The notes under the pieces were generated by a model. The model was not told the DNA's origin and made no database searches. It saw only the letters and a list, made by a program, of their open reading frames with translations. A stretch of DNA of 64,000 bases from Adiantum capillus-veneris (taxonomy: Eukaryota > Streptophyta > Polypodiopsida > Polypodiales > Pteridaceae). Of the stretch, positions 33,101 through 46,330 are shown in pieces. How positions within the stretch are numbered: position 1 is the first letter of the stretch; every line of letters begins with the position of its first letter. The DNA is taken from assembly GCA_014529385.2 (NCBI GenBank), contig CM043959.1:58010753-58074752 (forward strand), in the 5' to 3' direction. Made by a program: the position numbers and the translations under genes.

Positions 33101-36100
33101 AAAGCCAAGCGCTTCTAATTTGTACACAAATTTTCAAACTATGCTACTCAATAAGTCTTGAAAGCCGGGAACCGTTAGGTTTTTGAAAATGTCCTCTCAT
33201 CCGGCTAGTTTCACAAAAATCATCCAAGAAGCAGGGAAGTGATTATTGCCGTTGGTAAAAGGAAGAACTCGGATGAGTGGAATAGAGCAATCCGCGTTGT
33301 CATGACTGTGAATCGCTAACCAATGTATACAGGTTCATGGGTAATGGCTCGCCTCTTGGCCCTTGTAGCTTCTCGATGTGTCGCCTGATCCCTCAAGCTC
33401 AACATGAGCTTGAAGGTTACTTTGTACATTTCTTACCGGAGAATATAATACATCCACTCACAATTATGAGTGTGGCCCAAAAAAATAGAAAGGAGGGACA
33501 TAGTTTTCTAGCCAAAACAACTTGAAGGAAAAAACATAGTGGATTTAATTGATGAAATAACAGCGGCCAAAATTCAGGGTAGTTTGCTCATTGACTTTTT
33601 TATGATTCAAAGATCTTTATTTCTTGTGCAAATAGTATCACAATGAGAGAGAGTCTTACTTACACTATTTGATGATGTTGAGGTGCTACTTAGAAGCTAC
33701 TTAATTATAATTTCTTTCCCAAGTGACATCGTTTATTAACGTCAATTTAATAAGCTACTTAGACAATGCTGACTTGCACGTAGTTTCCAAAAAAATTCAA
33801 CATTATGAAACGTCAAAATGGGTAGGTGAAAGGTACCATTTTTAATTGCATTTTTTCCTTTAACTCGCTCAAGATTGTTTGTAGCAATTGTTAATCCCAC
33901 CAATTTGCCATTTGCAACATACCATTCTTTTGGATTGGGCTCTACGTATTGCCTTTTGTTCTATTTTTGTAGCCTAACATGCTTGAATGTAAAAGGGTTG
34001 AAGCTTAATCTCTTATCAGCAAATTTTTCATGAATGAAATGTGCTCTTTTCCTATGAAGTCAGTAAATTATTTGTCAAAATTCTTTTCTTGGCACTCTTT
34101 AGCATGTGGAAATGTGAGAACATAAGAATTTAAATTGATTCAAGGTTATGTGTTGAACTCACATGATAGGCTCATACCGTAGTGAGGTAATTCCCCAAGC
34201 ATAGACATAGCTTATATATACACATCCATAAACGTACATATGTAATAATTCATGTGTGTGTGTGTGTGTGTGCGCGCACGCGCACGCACGTGTGTGTGCA
34301 TGCCCATTTTGATAGATATATCCATGTATGTATGCATGCATGCATACATGAGGTACACCCTTAAAAAAAGTCTTATAACAATATACATATATTAGCATGT
34401 ATCATCTTGTGATCCCAGGGGTATTATCTTAGGGTTTTAGTATGGTATTGGTATCACGTGAGTGTATAATAGGGAAGTTTTATAAGGAAAAAAGATAGAT
34501 TTAAGAGGGACGTGTATATAGGGGTCAAAAAGGCAACTTAGTGCATGCAAGTGATGTCTCCCTACTATTACTAGTGAATCCCCCCCCCCCCCCCCTCTTT
34601 GTGATTGATGTTGAGAGAGAGAATGGCAAAGAAAGAGTTGAGATCCTATATTTGGTGCTCACGTTTAGGACCATGTGATTTGTTATTTCATTGTTGGCCA
34701 TTTTAAAGTAGTCATTAGCATGTTGATTTCTTCCATAATCCTCTAAAAGCAACTTTAGAGTATTCATTAGCATCTTGATTACAAACACTTGCATACAAGC
34801 TTTGAGGTTCAAACTAGAGCATTAATAATTCTTAAAACTCATGCCAAGTCCAATGCTACCTTCAGCTTCTTAGGAAATTACTAACATTGAAAAACAATGG
34901 TTTCAACACACTAAGGCTAGGTTCAGACTTTGCTAGTCAATTTGACTAAAAATCAAGCCTTTCCCATTTGGAAGTACATGCTCTTTGGTAGGTAAGGATA
35001 GGTTGAGGCATCCTTTTCCACCTTGTGGGTAGCATGAGTAGGCCAAAATCCTCTCCTTCGATATGTATCATGTGTAAACATGCTATGTACATAGAAATTA
35101 CAGGTTAAACATGCACAATCTACACCACCTTCTCTTTGGCACCATCTTTCATTGATTGAATGCCATGGAAAGTGTTCAAATCAATTATAACTTTGAATTG
35201 GTCATCTAGATTATGTTTTGCTATTTAAGCAGTCATAATGAGATTTCTTTTAAGATCCTAGAGATTGGGTTCTAGTTTTGTAATTCTTTTTTTGATATAG
35301 CATACCTCAATTGCATTGTTATGCATATTGCTATATTAAAAAAAGATCTTGTAGATTGAGCTCTTTTATTGGGGGAAGTTTTAGGTTTTTTTTTTCCTTG
35401 TAAGAAATGGTAGAGAGAGAAAATGCTTTATGTATTTTAAAATGTGAAAAGAAATACAAAATTTGAGAAAAACCTCCACCTTTTTATTCAGTGTAGGGGA
35501 TGTCACTTTTTGGGGGGGCATATGTAGTGGCATTTTCAAATCTCTCGGGTATGTATCCCTTTCCCAAAAATTCTCCCTCCCAAATCAGTGAGTTTTTCTT
35601 TTGGTCCAAATTTCAAATTTCCTCTGCTCATTTTTTGTCCTTTCTCTACACCTTTCTATGCACCATATCCAACCCATCACCTTCTCTAAATCCATTTGAC
35701 ATTGGTATTGCATTCATGATCAAACTAGGAGAGGTATCTATCATCTCCATGTTGAGTTGGAAGATGAATATTCCACCCTTCCAAAAAGAAATAGGGTTTA
35801 TGAGACTCCTCCTTTATCATTGAAGCAATGAGAACACAGGGAAAGAAGCACATTGACTTATGGACAAATGGTAGATGTATCCCATAAACCCCATCACCAA
35901 ATGCCCTCAACCATTCTTCAACTATTCTTCATTGATGAGATTTGTAGGAGATGGCATAAAAGGTCAATTAAGCTATACACAAAACCTTGCAACACAGTGG
36001 CATATTCTTAAATTGGAGAACCATTTGCGACAACAATTCAAAGATTCTCTTAACCATCAACTTCAAGAAAGCAAGGAGAAGTTAAAGAACTTGCAATCAT

Positions 36101-37880
36101 TACTAATTACAACTAGGAGAAAGAGGACGAATCTTGGGCTTAGGCAAAAACAAAGGAAGATAAACAATATTGTGAGTCTCAAGCGAGGAGGTGGAGGCTC
36201 TAGTAGCAGAAGAATCAAAGCACTATTTTAAGAATGATTTATTTTCCAACTTGGTGTCTTTGTTTGGAGAGTTGCTATCTTTGGGTGCTACAATCTTTGT
36301 TTGTATTTACCTACCTCAATTCCTTAGTTTAATAAAAGTGCTCACAAGGAAACATGAGAGGTGCATCACAATCATTTTGTGAAGTGATTCGACCTATTCT
36401 TGTTGGCAACGTAGTGGATGAAATAAGATTCAAGAAGGCTAAGAAGAAATGTATCAATGGATTTTTGCAGATTTCCAACTTGGACAAGGATGAACTTCAA
36501 GGGACTGTGCATAAAGTTGGAATCACTAGGGAAGGTTACTAAAAGTTGTTCAAGATCATGAATAAAATCCTAAAACAATCAAGGGTGAGGGACTCCTTGC
36601 TACTAAAGCCATCAATTGTTCAATAGACAAAGCTTAGAATTAGTGCTAGGGTCATGAAAATGCTTGAAGAGCCTTCACATATACTGGTAAGAAGAAACAC
36701 CTAAAGTTTGATTCTTTCAACAATCTATTCTTTGACTTGAGTACCTTTTAGAGGGCAATGATAAAGTTATATCATCTTCATCATATTGAGGTGAATAGAC
36801 TAGCCATTTCTATGATCAAATTAGATAAAAATGAAGTTGTGAAGGGTAGAAAATTTGAGAGAGTATCAATAACTCTTTGAATAGAGCTCTTGATACAGCA
36901 GAGAGGAGAAAAGCCTAGAAGTTTTAGTTTACAATTCGAGAAGAACATTTGTTTGTTAATTTCTTTTGAAGTTGATAGTGAGGATTTTAATGGGTTCATT
37001 GGGTGTTCCACCACACTATTTTCCCTACAATAATCAACTACCAATAGGCTACAAAGGAGATGTATGTTGAGGATTTTGGTAATACAAGGTGGAATGGCAC
37101 ATGGGAGGGACCTAAAGACACTAAGGTGTATGTACAATGTGTCAAAAGGGTGCCAATGCCAAAAGCCCTTGTATCTACTACATGGGTATTGCAATAGAGT
37201 TGAATCCTACTAATTGGAACAAATCCTCAAAGAGACATTATGAAGATTCACACCTTCAAGCTATTTTATATATTCTCATTTCAAATTTCCACCATTATGC
37301 ACATTGCATGCACTATATAGAATCACTACGAAGATTGTGTACATTTACATAGGGTTTTCATGGAAACTACAACCTTTATCGACCAGAAAAACTTCCATTT
37401 AAAGTATTAAAAAGGTATTGTTTGGTATCGGACTTCATGGGGGAATTGTGGTGATTGAATTGTAGACCCCAAGAGATCATCTAGTGGAAATAATGCTCCT
37501 AGGAAAGCTTCCATTGGGGGTATGAAAGCTAGAACCTTCTTAGGATTCGATGGAAAGTTGTGTATGGTTGCATCTAAAGTCTAGTACAACAAATAGAAGG
37601 CTATACACAATGTTGTAAAGGACCATGGAGTTGATGACAGAGCAAGAAATTAGAAGACACAAAGTGTGGAAAGCCTTAGATGCAATCTCCTCTTACTGTG
37701 ATAAAGGACATTGGGGGAAAGATTGACCTCTCCAACGTTAAAAAAGAACTCAATTAATTTAAGAAATCTATGAAAATTTCTTTGAGCTTGATCACTTCAC
37801 ACACTATATGGCAATACTTATGAATTATATTCTACTAATTTTCTTCATCACTTGCATAAGTGGCTTAAGGAGTTCTCTCT
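33101..37880. other. AT-rich region, no gene recognised
   Basis: Only short frames without domains. It contains the Z-DNA-prone tract 34,251-34,303, a poly-C run near 34,580-34,596, and patches of plus-strand reading near 35,875-36,540 and 37,030-37,350 that I cannot assign. Confidence 0.5.
34251..34303. repeat. 53-nt perfect alternating purine-pyrimidine tract
   Basis: (TG)n, then cgcgcacgcgcacgcacg, then (TG)n, ending catgc, with no break in the alternation. Such tracts favour left-handed Z-DNA. Confidence 0.9.
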
Positions 37881-37888
37881 TTTCTGCA

Positions 37889-38052
37889 CCATATTATCTA
37901 CAATTACATTCCTTGGTTTATAAAGAAATATGGAATCTTGTTAATCTAATCTATTCAAGGCATGGAGAACAAGTGAAAATAATTAAGTGCTAATGGACTA
38001 ACCATATTATCTACAATGACATTCCTTGGTTTATAAAGAAATATGGAATCTA
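37889..38052 (+). repeat. Direct duplication of about 51 bp, 113 bp apart
   Basis: ccatattatctacaa... to ...atatggaatct occurs at 37,889-37,939 and 38,002-38,052 with one base change. Confidence 0.9.
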
Positions 38053-38178
38053 CCAACGGTCAAGGCTTGGGACCAAAAGGGAAAAGTCTATAAAATAACA
38101 AGGGTAATTGATAACTAATTATCTCATTCATATGTACATGTCAAGAAATGATAAATGTGTCCCAAGAAGCCTTGATCA

Positions 38179-38633
38179 CATTAGGAAGAGAATGGGGTCT
38201 AGGAGGGCCTCTTTATTTGGTAGTTTAAGGAAGTCAATCCTTTAGAAAGTAATCAAAGGACAGCTTTTGAATTGAAACAGGCAAAACCGCTAGTTTATTT
38301 GAATTCAAAGTTTCCCCCCAAAATGTAATTTAAAATCTAGATAAAACCATATCATGTAGCATATCTATGGAAAGAACTCGATGCGTAGATTACATATCTA
38401 TGATCTCCGCTCAAATCGAAGATCATATGTAGGAGTTATGAAAGACCAAAAATCATAAAATTATCCACCTCCTTTTTGGGGGGAAAAGTGCATCCTTTGC
38501 CCACTCTTACACATGTCTTACACACCCACCATTCTTCCACACATGGCGTACACCTATTTGTCAAAATGTTAATCACCTCCATAAGCTCATGGCAAATAAA
38601 GACGCCCTCCTACACTCCATTCTCTTTCTAATG
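38179..38633. mobile_element. MITE copy 1 (455 bp, about 33-bp terminal inverted repeats)
   Basis: The left end reads CATTAGGAAGAGAATGGGG; the right end, reverse-complemented, reads CATTAGAAAGAGAATGGAG. The complementarity extends over about 33 bp. There is no coding capacity. A second copy with the same ends and interior lies at 53,143-53,619. The size, inverted ends and lack of genes fit a miniature non-autonomous DNA transposon. No clear target duplication was seen, so the superfamily is open. Confidence 0.85.
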
Positions 38634-39280
38634 AAAAGTACAAGACAAAGGAGAAGTAATTATAAGAGTCTAAAAATAGAAAGTTGTTGTATTAAGCTCA
38701 ATTCATTAGAATAACTCCTTAGACTCCAAGTATGAAGTTTGGGAAGCCTTGGGGTGAAATTCTAAATTACAAAAAGTTGTCTAAATTTAACAGGTCTAAA
38801 TTTAACAAGTTTTCGGAGAAACTTGGCGGTACCTCCAAAGCATTGTGCTAAGGTTTTACACGGGAGGTAAAAATATGAATCCCAAAGGGTGAGTTTTATT
38901 TTTATCAAATATTATAATTATCTAGCACATCCCAAATTAGTAGGTATGATGTAGCCCCGGGTAGCTTCATAAACCTCCAAGGTTTGTCCAAAGGTCTTGA
39001 ACCCAAACTAATTAAGAAAAGGGTATGTTTATGATTTCTATTAAATGAAAAGGAAAAGCTAAAGACTAAGGTTAGATCAGCCCTTCCTCATTTAGTAAGT
39101 TGATTCTAGTATTTGGTTTATTAATCTTAACTAAACCACATGTCCAAAGTAGCCTACACTTGCTTTTAATGAACTTACCAAGTGTGTGTGGTGTTTTCGC
39201 TTACCAAGATGAGTCCCAAGAAATTTGAGGGAGGGGGGGAGGGAGCGGGGGGGTTCTAGCTTGATTGTTTACAAGAAGCC
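38634..39280. other. No gene recognised
   Basis: AT-rich, with a G-rich patch at 39,230-39,252 just before the gag remnant. No LTR boundary could be set. Confidence 0.5.
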
Positions 39281-40330
39281 ATGGGAAACCCTATTTTGCA
39301 ACCAGTTGTTCAAAGCCAAATTCAAGCTCTTCAAGCCCAAGTCCCTCCAAGTTCCCAAGAAGAGAGAATTCCTTTGAGGCCTCCTAGTGAGAACTCCAAA
39401 AGAGGAATCTCTTTGGGTAGTGAAGAGGATATAACGGAAGGACTCCAAGGCAAACTGTTTGAGAAGAAGAAGTGCACCCTAAACTTTCAAGGGAGAGGTA
39501 TGAAAGTGACAGTCCATCTATGATTGAAAGTGATTCTACCCTACAAAAACATCAGGCACGATGGTCGCCTACTCCTCCCAAAAAGAAGAGGAAATCAACA
39601 AGTACTTCCTTCAATGCTGATTAAAGAAGGGAGAAATAAATTCAAGCAAGAGAAAGCGGTCACCATCTTCTCCTTCTTTCTCTTCTTTCTCTCCATCATC
39701 ATCACCATCTTTTGACTCGAAGAATAGCTACTTGCCACCCAAAAGAGAGACGAGAAGGGGTAAATAGAGGAGCTATGTGGCATGGAAGAGGTCACATAAG
39801 TTGAATATTTTCAATGAGGAAGGAAAGAACATCAACTTTCTTACGTATGATGCAACCTTTAGAGAAACTGATAAAGAGTTGAATTTTATCCAACAATATG
39901 ATGCGGCTTTTGTAGATGAAGATTTCTCAAAATCTTCAAGGCAAATGGTGGTCAAGCATAGATATTCAATTTGAATCTCCAAAGACTTGGAAAGCTTTGA
40001 GGATTTCTATTATAAAAAGAATTTCTTCCAAGTGATGCCAAAGACAAATTCCTCACAGAATGGAAAAGCTTGAAGATGACCCCATACAAGTTTGTCCAAA
40101 AGTATATGAATAAGTTTTGGGAGCTACATCTCAAAGCCAGTGTCTACAAAAAGGTAGACTTTGCGGAACAAAAGAAATAATTTTGTGCTAGCCTCTCTAA
40201 GGAGATGAATGAGTACGCTGGCTCACAAAGACCTAAACCTATTATGGAGGTCATCATCATACTATGGTTGCTTTGAGGATTCATTTCCAACAAGGGACCA
40301 AGAAGGGTGTTTGCAGATTTTTGCGATCGG
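39281..40330 (+). pseudogene. gag: Gypsy gag remnant, + strand
   Basis: The plus strand reads 'MGNPILQPVVQSQIQALQAQ' from 39,281. Then in shifted frames come 'FLTYDATFRETDKELNFIQQ', 'YDAAFVDEDFSKSS', and after a gap 'PYKFVQKYMNKFWELHLKAS' and 'VYKKVDFAEQKK', 'EMNEYAGSQRPKP'. These match the order of a plant gypsy Retrotrans_gag domain (fold, then Phe-Trp-x-Leu helix). The middle part around the conserved Trp appears deleted near 39,950. No protease follows in this orientation; from 40,553 a minus-strand LTR begins. Confidence 0.6.
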
Positions 40331-40552
40331 ATGTCTGCAACATAGCTGTTTGGCACTAACATAATGTCTATACTTAGGGAAGCAACTCGGATGGGGCACA
40401 AAGACTCTTTGAGGGTGTCAACCTCAAGGAGTGAACCTACAGATGAACCTATCTATAGCACTAGCAAATTTATCACTCTCTACTTAGGAAATTTGCCTAT
40501 GTCCAGTCTCACCGCTCTCGGTCATCATGCCATTTTGGCACTCAAGCAAAGT
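40331..40552 (+). other. Open but unassigned sequence between gag remnant and LTR
   Basis: Readable on the plus strand as 'MSILREATRMGHKDSLRVST'. It may be the continuation of the gag remnant; no domain is recognised. Confidence 0.3.
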
Positions 40553-41216
40553 TGAAATTATACAAAACTTTAGGAGGAGTTCTAAGAGGTCTAGGGGCAC
40601 TATTATACCAAGTCTGGCCGTAATCCAAAAAGGTACAAAAATCAAGATCCATCATGATTAAGGTCCTAAAAACCCCAATAGAACTTTCTAGAATGGTTGC
40701 CATATGGTCTAGGAACACTCTCCTATGGTCAAAATGCAAAAAAAAAACCATTTATGCACTCAAAATAGTAAATTTAGCTCGCAGATAGGTCGTCACAAGA
40801 GAATGATTATACTTAACTTGTAGAGCCAAAACAAGGAGCACAATGCAATTGTCAAAAATGAATTTGGATTACCAAAGCTTGACAAAAAACGATTACAAGT
40901 TGCTTGAGAATAGCCACTCTTAGTCGTACGCCTGAAAGCTCCCAAAAAATTTAGATGATGATACAAAGGTTCTTTTCAAACTCAAAAACTTGAGCTTTAT
41001 ACCCAGGGCTCTTTTGGCCAGGCCGGCTTACAAGGCTCAAAACCTAGAATCAAAAATTACAACTCATCTTTTACAAAGGTTTGGCTCAATAATCACTCGG
41101 CTCAATAATCAAAGTTTTTCAAGCTTTCTTAGAAAAAATATTAGGAGTAAAAAAAATGATGGCTTTGTGAAGAGGTGGCCGACTAGGAGGGTGCTTGTTT
41201 GGTCCATCTACTAACA
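40553..41216 (-). repeat. 3' LTR of a truncated minus-strand gypsy element
   Basis: On the minus strand it starts TGTTAGTAGATGG directly after the polypurine tract and can be ended at ...ataatttca (TG...CA), giving 664 bp. The partner LTR is absent, so the distal boundary is inferred from the CA and the change of sequence character. Confidence 0.55.
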
Positions 41217-41229
41217 TTACCCCCTTTCT
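41217..41229 (-). promoter_or_regulatory. Polypurine tract of the truncated gypsy
   Basis: The minus strand reads agaaagggggtaa before TGTTAGTAG, equivalent in position to the Gypsy-B tract at 13,774. Confidence 0.65.
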
Positions 41230-44200
41230 AATTGTTGCATGCCCTTGTGCAGGCTTGGTCTCCAACTTTGTGTGCAGCTTTGTCTTCAGTAGTCAAAAGC
41301 TCTCTTTTTCAGTGTCTTGGTGACCATTCTAAACTTCTCCACTCTAGTCACCATGTCTACTTGTATTGCTAGATCCTTGAATGGTTTGTTGAGGATCGTG
41401 CTCTGATAAGTTATGTGTTGAGCCTATAGATCATTTCTTAGTGGGTTAAAGATGGTGGATTCCTCTCAAACAAACCAATCATGAATGCCTCTTTGAAGGT
41501 TTTCATATAATGTGAAGGCAAAAACATGACCCGGGCATGCATCCCCATTATGTTATTGTGGGTAGGGACTTCTGTCTCCAGGTTCCAAGAAATGCCTTGT
41601 GTACCTTTGGAGAACACTTGCCAAGGATTCTCTGATGCTTTAATAACTTCAAAGGATGTGATACAAGTCATGATCATCTTGGCAATTCTGACCAACATCT
41701 TGCAAGTGAGATCAAGACATTCTGCATATGTGTGATCATTGCCTACAAATTTTGCACCATATATGATCTTGTTGGCTTGTAGTTGCTACCCGGGGAGGTC
41801 ACCTAATAAAAATGTAACCTATCACGTGAGTTCAACAGAAGGGTATTTAAAGTTCTTGAAACTTACAGAAATATATAGACAGAAGGGCATTATTTTTTCA
41901 AATTTAAAAAAAAACTTATAGATTTTAAAAGAAAAGGGTACATTATATTCTTAGAAAAATTCACAGGTAAGTGGTTTTACAAACATGTCTTGAACACACG
42001 TGATATGATAGTTTTACACATAGTGAACCCCCCGAGAGTTATTGGTTGGCTTTGTCAACACTAGATTTTTCAACACTAATGGTAGCCTACTTTGCCATGT
42101 TTCATAATTCTCCTAGAATTGCCTTCCAATGAAAGGGTAGAAAGTTGGGTTGATTGTGAGGTGTTGTGGAACACTTTCATAGGTCGTTTCATCCTGTGGT
42201 CGCTTCTCAAACCACTTCATGCACCATGGAGGTTGATTCTTAAGAATGGCTAGCACTTGATACACTGGAACTGACACTAACACTCGCACATCCTTGTAGT
42301 CTCCCTTTTTCTTTGATTCAAGTGCTGAAAGGAGCTTTATTTTCCATAAGAGGGCTTCTCGCTTCATCATCGAAAATGGCATCATTTTGTGGCCAAATTT
42401 TTGGACCACCTCGTCAGGCTTGATCATTAGTAAAGTTTCCGATTCCAAGACCTTAAGCTTGTATAGCTTATACTCCTTGTGTGATGGGTCTAGAACCTCA
42501 ACTATCCACTTTTTCATCTCCTCCCTAGAATCCGTGAGTTTGTTTGTGTCTTCAAAATCATGTATCCCACCCTCAATATGTACTTGGTAGATCTACATGA
42601 GATAAGTCTACCCTTATTGTCTCTATTTTTGGTGCTAGTGTTGGTTGAGCTAGTATTACTGCCTTTGCTTGCAAGGCACTCGTTACTAGGTATTTTCTTT
42701 GAAGCTCTTGTGTGTTCTATTCAGCTTGGATGTCTAGATCAGCTTGTGCCTTAGCTAGTTGTTCATTTAGTGTCCGGATCTCTTTGCCTTTCTGAGCATA
42801 TATGACCACATGGCTTGCTGTCTTTACTTGTCTGTTGCACTTTTCTTGAGCCAGCTCCACTTTGACTTTTTGGAGATCTTCTAGTGTTGTAGCTGGTGCT
42901 TGTGAAGTGTCATCTAGAGTAGGTGTGTCTTGTATTACTAGGAGCTTTGAGAGAGTGTGCTTCATGACATCTTACACATTGCTTCTTTTCCAGCTCCTCT
43001 TCAAGTCTTTGTTGCTCCACCTGCATCTCATTGTTTATTGCAATGTGAGCTTGTAGATCACATAAGTATCCTTCCACTTCCCTTGTTGCTTATTCCAATT
43101 CTTCTTGCAAGTTCTTTATGTCCTCCTACAGGCCTTCTATTTGTAGTTGCAGCCTTGCCTTCTCTACCTTTGCCACATTTGCCTCCTTCTTGGAGTCTTG
43201 AACTTCTAGCTCCATGAGTTGGGATATTGCCTGCTGACATTTGAATTGAAGCTTTATTACTTCCAAATGATCTTCTAGGTCAAAATCATGGATCAATATA
43301 TCCGCGTCTTCAATCACACCTTTTGAGTGTGGTGAGATTGGGCCTCTTTCTTGATTTTTTGGCTTTTGAGAGGTCCAAGGAACTGATTCTTTTCCATTTT
43401 GTTGATCCAATACATGGTCTCATCCTCTTTGATTTCTTAGGCTGATTAGTCTTTATGGATTCCTCCTTCTCATTCTATTGTAACTCAGCTATAGCTTCTT
43501 TGCCCTCTTTATCTATGTATGTCTTCCCTTGACCTTCATCACCTTTCTCAAAGTCTTTTTGCTTGAAAAGAGACTTCTCCTGATTTGTATCTTTCTTGCG
43601 AGATTCTTATTTTTCTTCATACATGACAGGTGGTGTTGTCAGCTTTGGTGAAAACTGTTACTCGGTCTCAGAATGGGTGTCTTTCATTTCATCAACTATT
43701 TCCTCCCTTGGCGGTTCTTCATTTGTTGTGTCTTGGCCCTTGAGGGAGTCCATCAGCGACTCTAGATCATCCAATTTTTTGTTTTTTGGAGTCTTCTTTG
43801 GCTCGTTTCTCAACCTTTCTTTTGAGTACATTATGGATGTGTTGCCAAAAATTGTCAACAAGCTCTACCTCCTTGCTTGTTGTTCTCCTTCAATATTGTG
43901 TGATTTTCTCCATTTGCTCAACTTTTTTTTTCTAGCTTCTTGTCAAGTTCCACATCATCTTCATCATTTGCATCTAATCCTTCTTCATCCACTTTCCTTT
44001 TTCTTTTAGCAAGCTTTTTCAGTCTCTTCCTCTCTCAATCTTTGAGCTTCTTCCATTGATCTCTGTGTCTGTGTCTTGAGTATTTGCTTAGTTGTCTTGC
44101 TTCTATTTCTCACCAAAGGGATAGTGATGTCATCATCTTCTTATTCTTCTTCTTCAGTGGTTGATTGGAATTCATATGGGGTGTCTCTATTCTTTGGCTT

Positions 44201-45010
44201 GATTTTTCTATTGAGCTCAATATTTGACTCTGTTGCTTCACTATCCGTGATTTTAGCCTTAAACCTTTCTCTCCTTGTCCTAGTTTTGGTTGGAGTGGAA
44301 GAAGAACCTCCTACTGCTTTGATGGAATGCTTTGCTTTGTGCAATAGATCAAGCTGATTTTATATAGGTGGTAATTGATCTATCATTCCCAATGCCTGCA
44401 TTCATGTAATTTTTGTTGTGGTTGTTGCCCTTTAGATTACCTTCTACCAAGGTCTCTAGGATGTAATTTTTAAGGTCACACTAGGTTACTCTTTGATGAG
44501 CTAGACCCATAGCCATCACCATTGCAATGTGTAGGTTGAGCTCTGTATATTGAGGTAGCTTTTGAACCTTCAAGTGATGAGAAATAAGATGCAATGGTAG
44601 CTCCATTTTGGTGTAGATGAGGTCTTTGTAAGTAAATTTGTGCCCTTGTTGCTTTATGAAGGCCTTGTCATTGTTTATTTCTTTGGTCTTGTGAAGAAGG
44701 TTGTGATTCCCCTTTGGTATGTGTAGGGCTTGGTTGATCAGCTCACCTGTTATCTATACTTTGACTATATCTCCATCCTTGTCGGTTAAGGTAGCCTCGC
44801 TATTATACTAACTTGAGTTGTGGGTACCCCATCAACATCTTTCAGAATTGAAAGAAACACGAACTCGTCTTCAAGACTTGCCAACTTCTGTGGAACTTTG
44901 AGCACATACCTTGCATCATCATTTTCTACCTCATGGAAAACACTTGTTCGAATAGGTACTAAGAACCATTTCCACTTCAAAGTATACTACCAGTTGACCA
45001 GGTTTCATGT
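41230..45010 (-). pseudogene. Second ORFx: coiled-coil coding region upstream of a gypsy 3' LTR
   Basis: Readable minus-strand segments run in order. An N-terminal part (44,980-44,450) has 'FLVPIRTSVFHEVEND', 'QITGELINQALHIPKGNH' and 'FTYKDLIYTKMELPLHLI'. A Ser/Thr/Lys/Glu-rich linker follows (44,344-43,600). Then comes a long coiled coil (43,410-42,717) with 'EEELEKKQ', 'AQEKCNRQVK' and 'EIRTLNEQLAKAQADL', and a C-terminal domain (42,517-41,438) with 'KKWIVEVLDPSHKEY' and 'PPWCMKWFEKRPQDE'. The layout parallels ORFx of Gypsy-B. I recognise no enzyme. Stops and frameshifts are numerous. Pol is missing: the element is cut off near 45,010. Confidence 0.5.
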
Positions 45011-45500
45011 CAAAATGAGATGAAAAATGGATCGCGATCCATGTATCTCATCATAGATTTTGGCTAAAAATTGAACAATAGGTAGCTGAGACTTAGACAA
45101 GACTTAGACAAACACTTTTCCCAAAAGATGCATCGGCAAAAACATTGAGGAAAGTGTTCAAAAGAGGGGAGGAGCTAAATAGCAAAGAGCTACTATGTGT
45201 GTTGGAGGAGATGCACCCATTGATTCATTCTCAAAGGTATTAATTTATGTTTACGGTTGCCAAACAATAAACGTCCTCCCGGAGACTGATCTTTAAATAT
45301 GTTTTATTAAATTCAAATTCAAACACTGGATGAGAGAAGCAACCACCACAAGGATTGTTATTGGTGCCGAGTCTCAACTGTTGTGGATAAACAATAGTTG
45401 TGGCTAAAGTTTCTTCCACAATAGCTTTTTTCGGGTCAATCCATAGATCATAACAAAAGATGTCATGTGTTCAAAATGTCAATAAATGTCCCGGTTTTGG
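45011..45500. other. No gene recognised
   Basis: Junction between the truncated gypsy and the MULE-like remnant; no terminal repeat found. Confidence 0.5.
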
Positions 45501-46330
45501 CATGGATCTTGTGAATATGATGCGACAAGATGGAAGTGGAGACTTGCAAATTAGTTGGGTTTGTTTCGATCACGTTCGTAGAGTTGTGGGATGGACAACA
45601 ATGGCAGCACATGTCTACAATCCTACGTAAGTCCTACTTACATGGTGTGCTTGTTTTTTGTCATTTCATTATGGTATACAATAATCTTCAAACTTTGCAA
45701 GATTCAAGAAATGCAAACAATTGCAATGTGCAAGAATGAAGGAAGAGGACACACAGGTGCAGGTCATGTTTTGGGAAATGTTGGGTGCTATTGGAAAGCG
45801 GGCACCGACCAACTGATTTTAGAGGATTCATGGTGAATGAAGCTGGTGCAAATTGGAAAGTTGTCCAAATTCTGCTCAATGGAGGAGTTGACAATGTTAT
45901 GGAAGGAAGAAAAAGTTCATGCTTGTTTCATTCGGAGAAAATCTTGCACACTCATACCATGCGTACGTGCAAAAAAAACTTTCAAGACGAGCACAAGCGT
46001 ATGTGTAAATTGTGGCTCTATACAAGAAGCAAGGAGGAGGCAACCAAATTGTATAGGACTATTCGAGCTTGTGGGATTTTGGAAAATTGTTTGATTTTTG
46101 TAACTTGTCACAAATGGATTGCTAGCTAAGTTGATGGCATGTGCGCTACCCTCGTTGGACAAAGCACTTTGTTGGGGTAAAACAATGGAAGACTTTATTT
46201 TAATGGGGATTAATATAATTGCTTCAGTACAATACCTTGATAACAATATGTTGCAGGAGGTGGATGATCAATCATACATTCCTACTACAAACCTTGTCGC
46301 AACAAAACATGCAAGTTGACTAGGTGGGGA
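45501..46330 (+). pseudogene. MULE-like transposase remnant
   Basis: Plus-strand pieces in two frames: 'DLQISWVCFDHVRRVVGWTT', 'MAAHVYNPTY', 'MQTIAMCKNEGRGHTGAGHV', then 'TDFRGFMVNEAGANWKVVQI', 'RKSSCLFHSEKILHTHT' and 'FQDEHKRMCKLW'. The pattern F-M-x-D/N-E-A-x-A-N-W, then Cys-x-F-H, then a helical Lys-rich segment resembles the MULE (Mutator-like) transposase domain, where the Asp and the Cys/His follow the RNase H fold. Frameshifted and without a visible zinc-finger C-terminus. The assignment rests on pattern memory only. Confidence 0.45.

Noticed and set aside
43596-44357. Plus-strand Leu/Ser-rich frames
   Set aside because: Antisense to the Lys/Glu-rich linker of the second ORFx.
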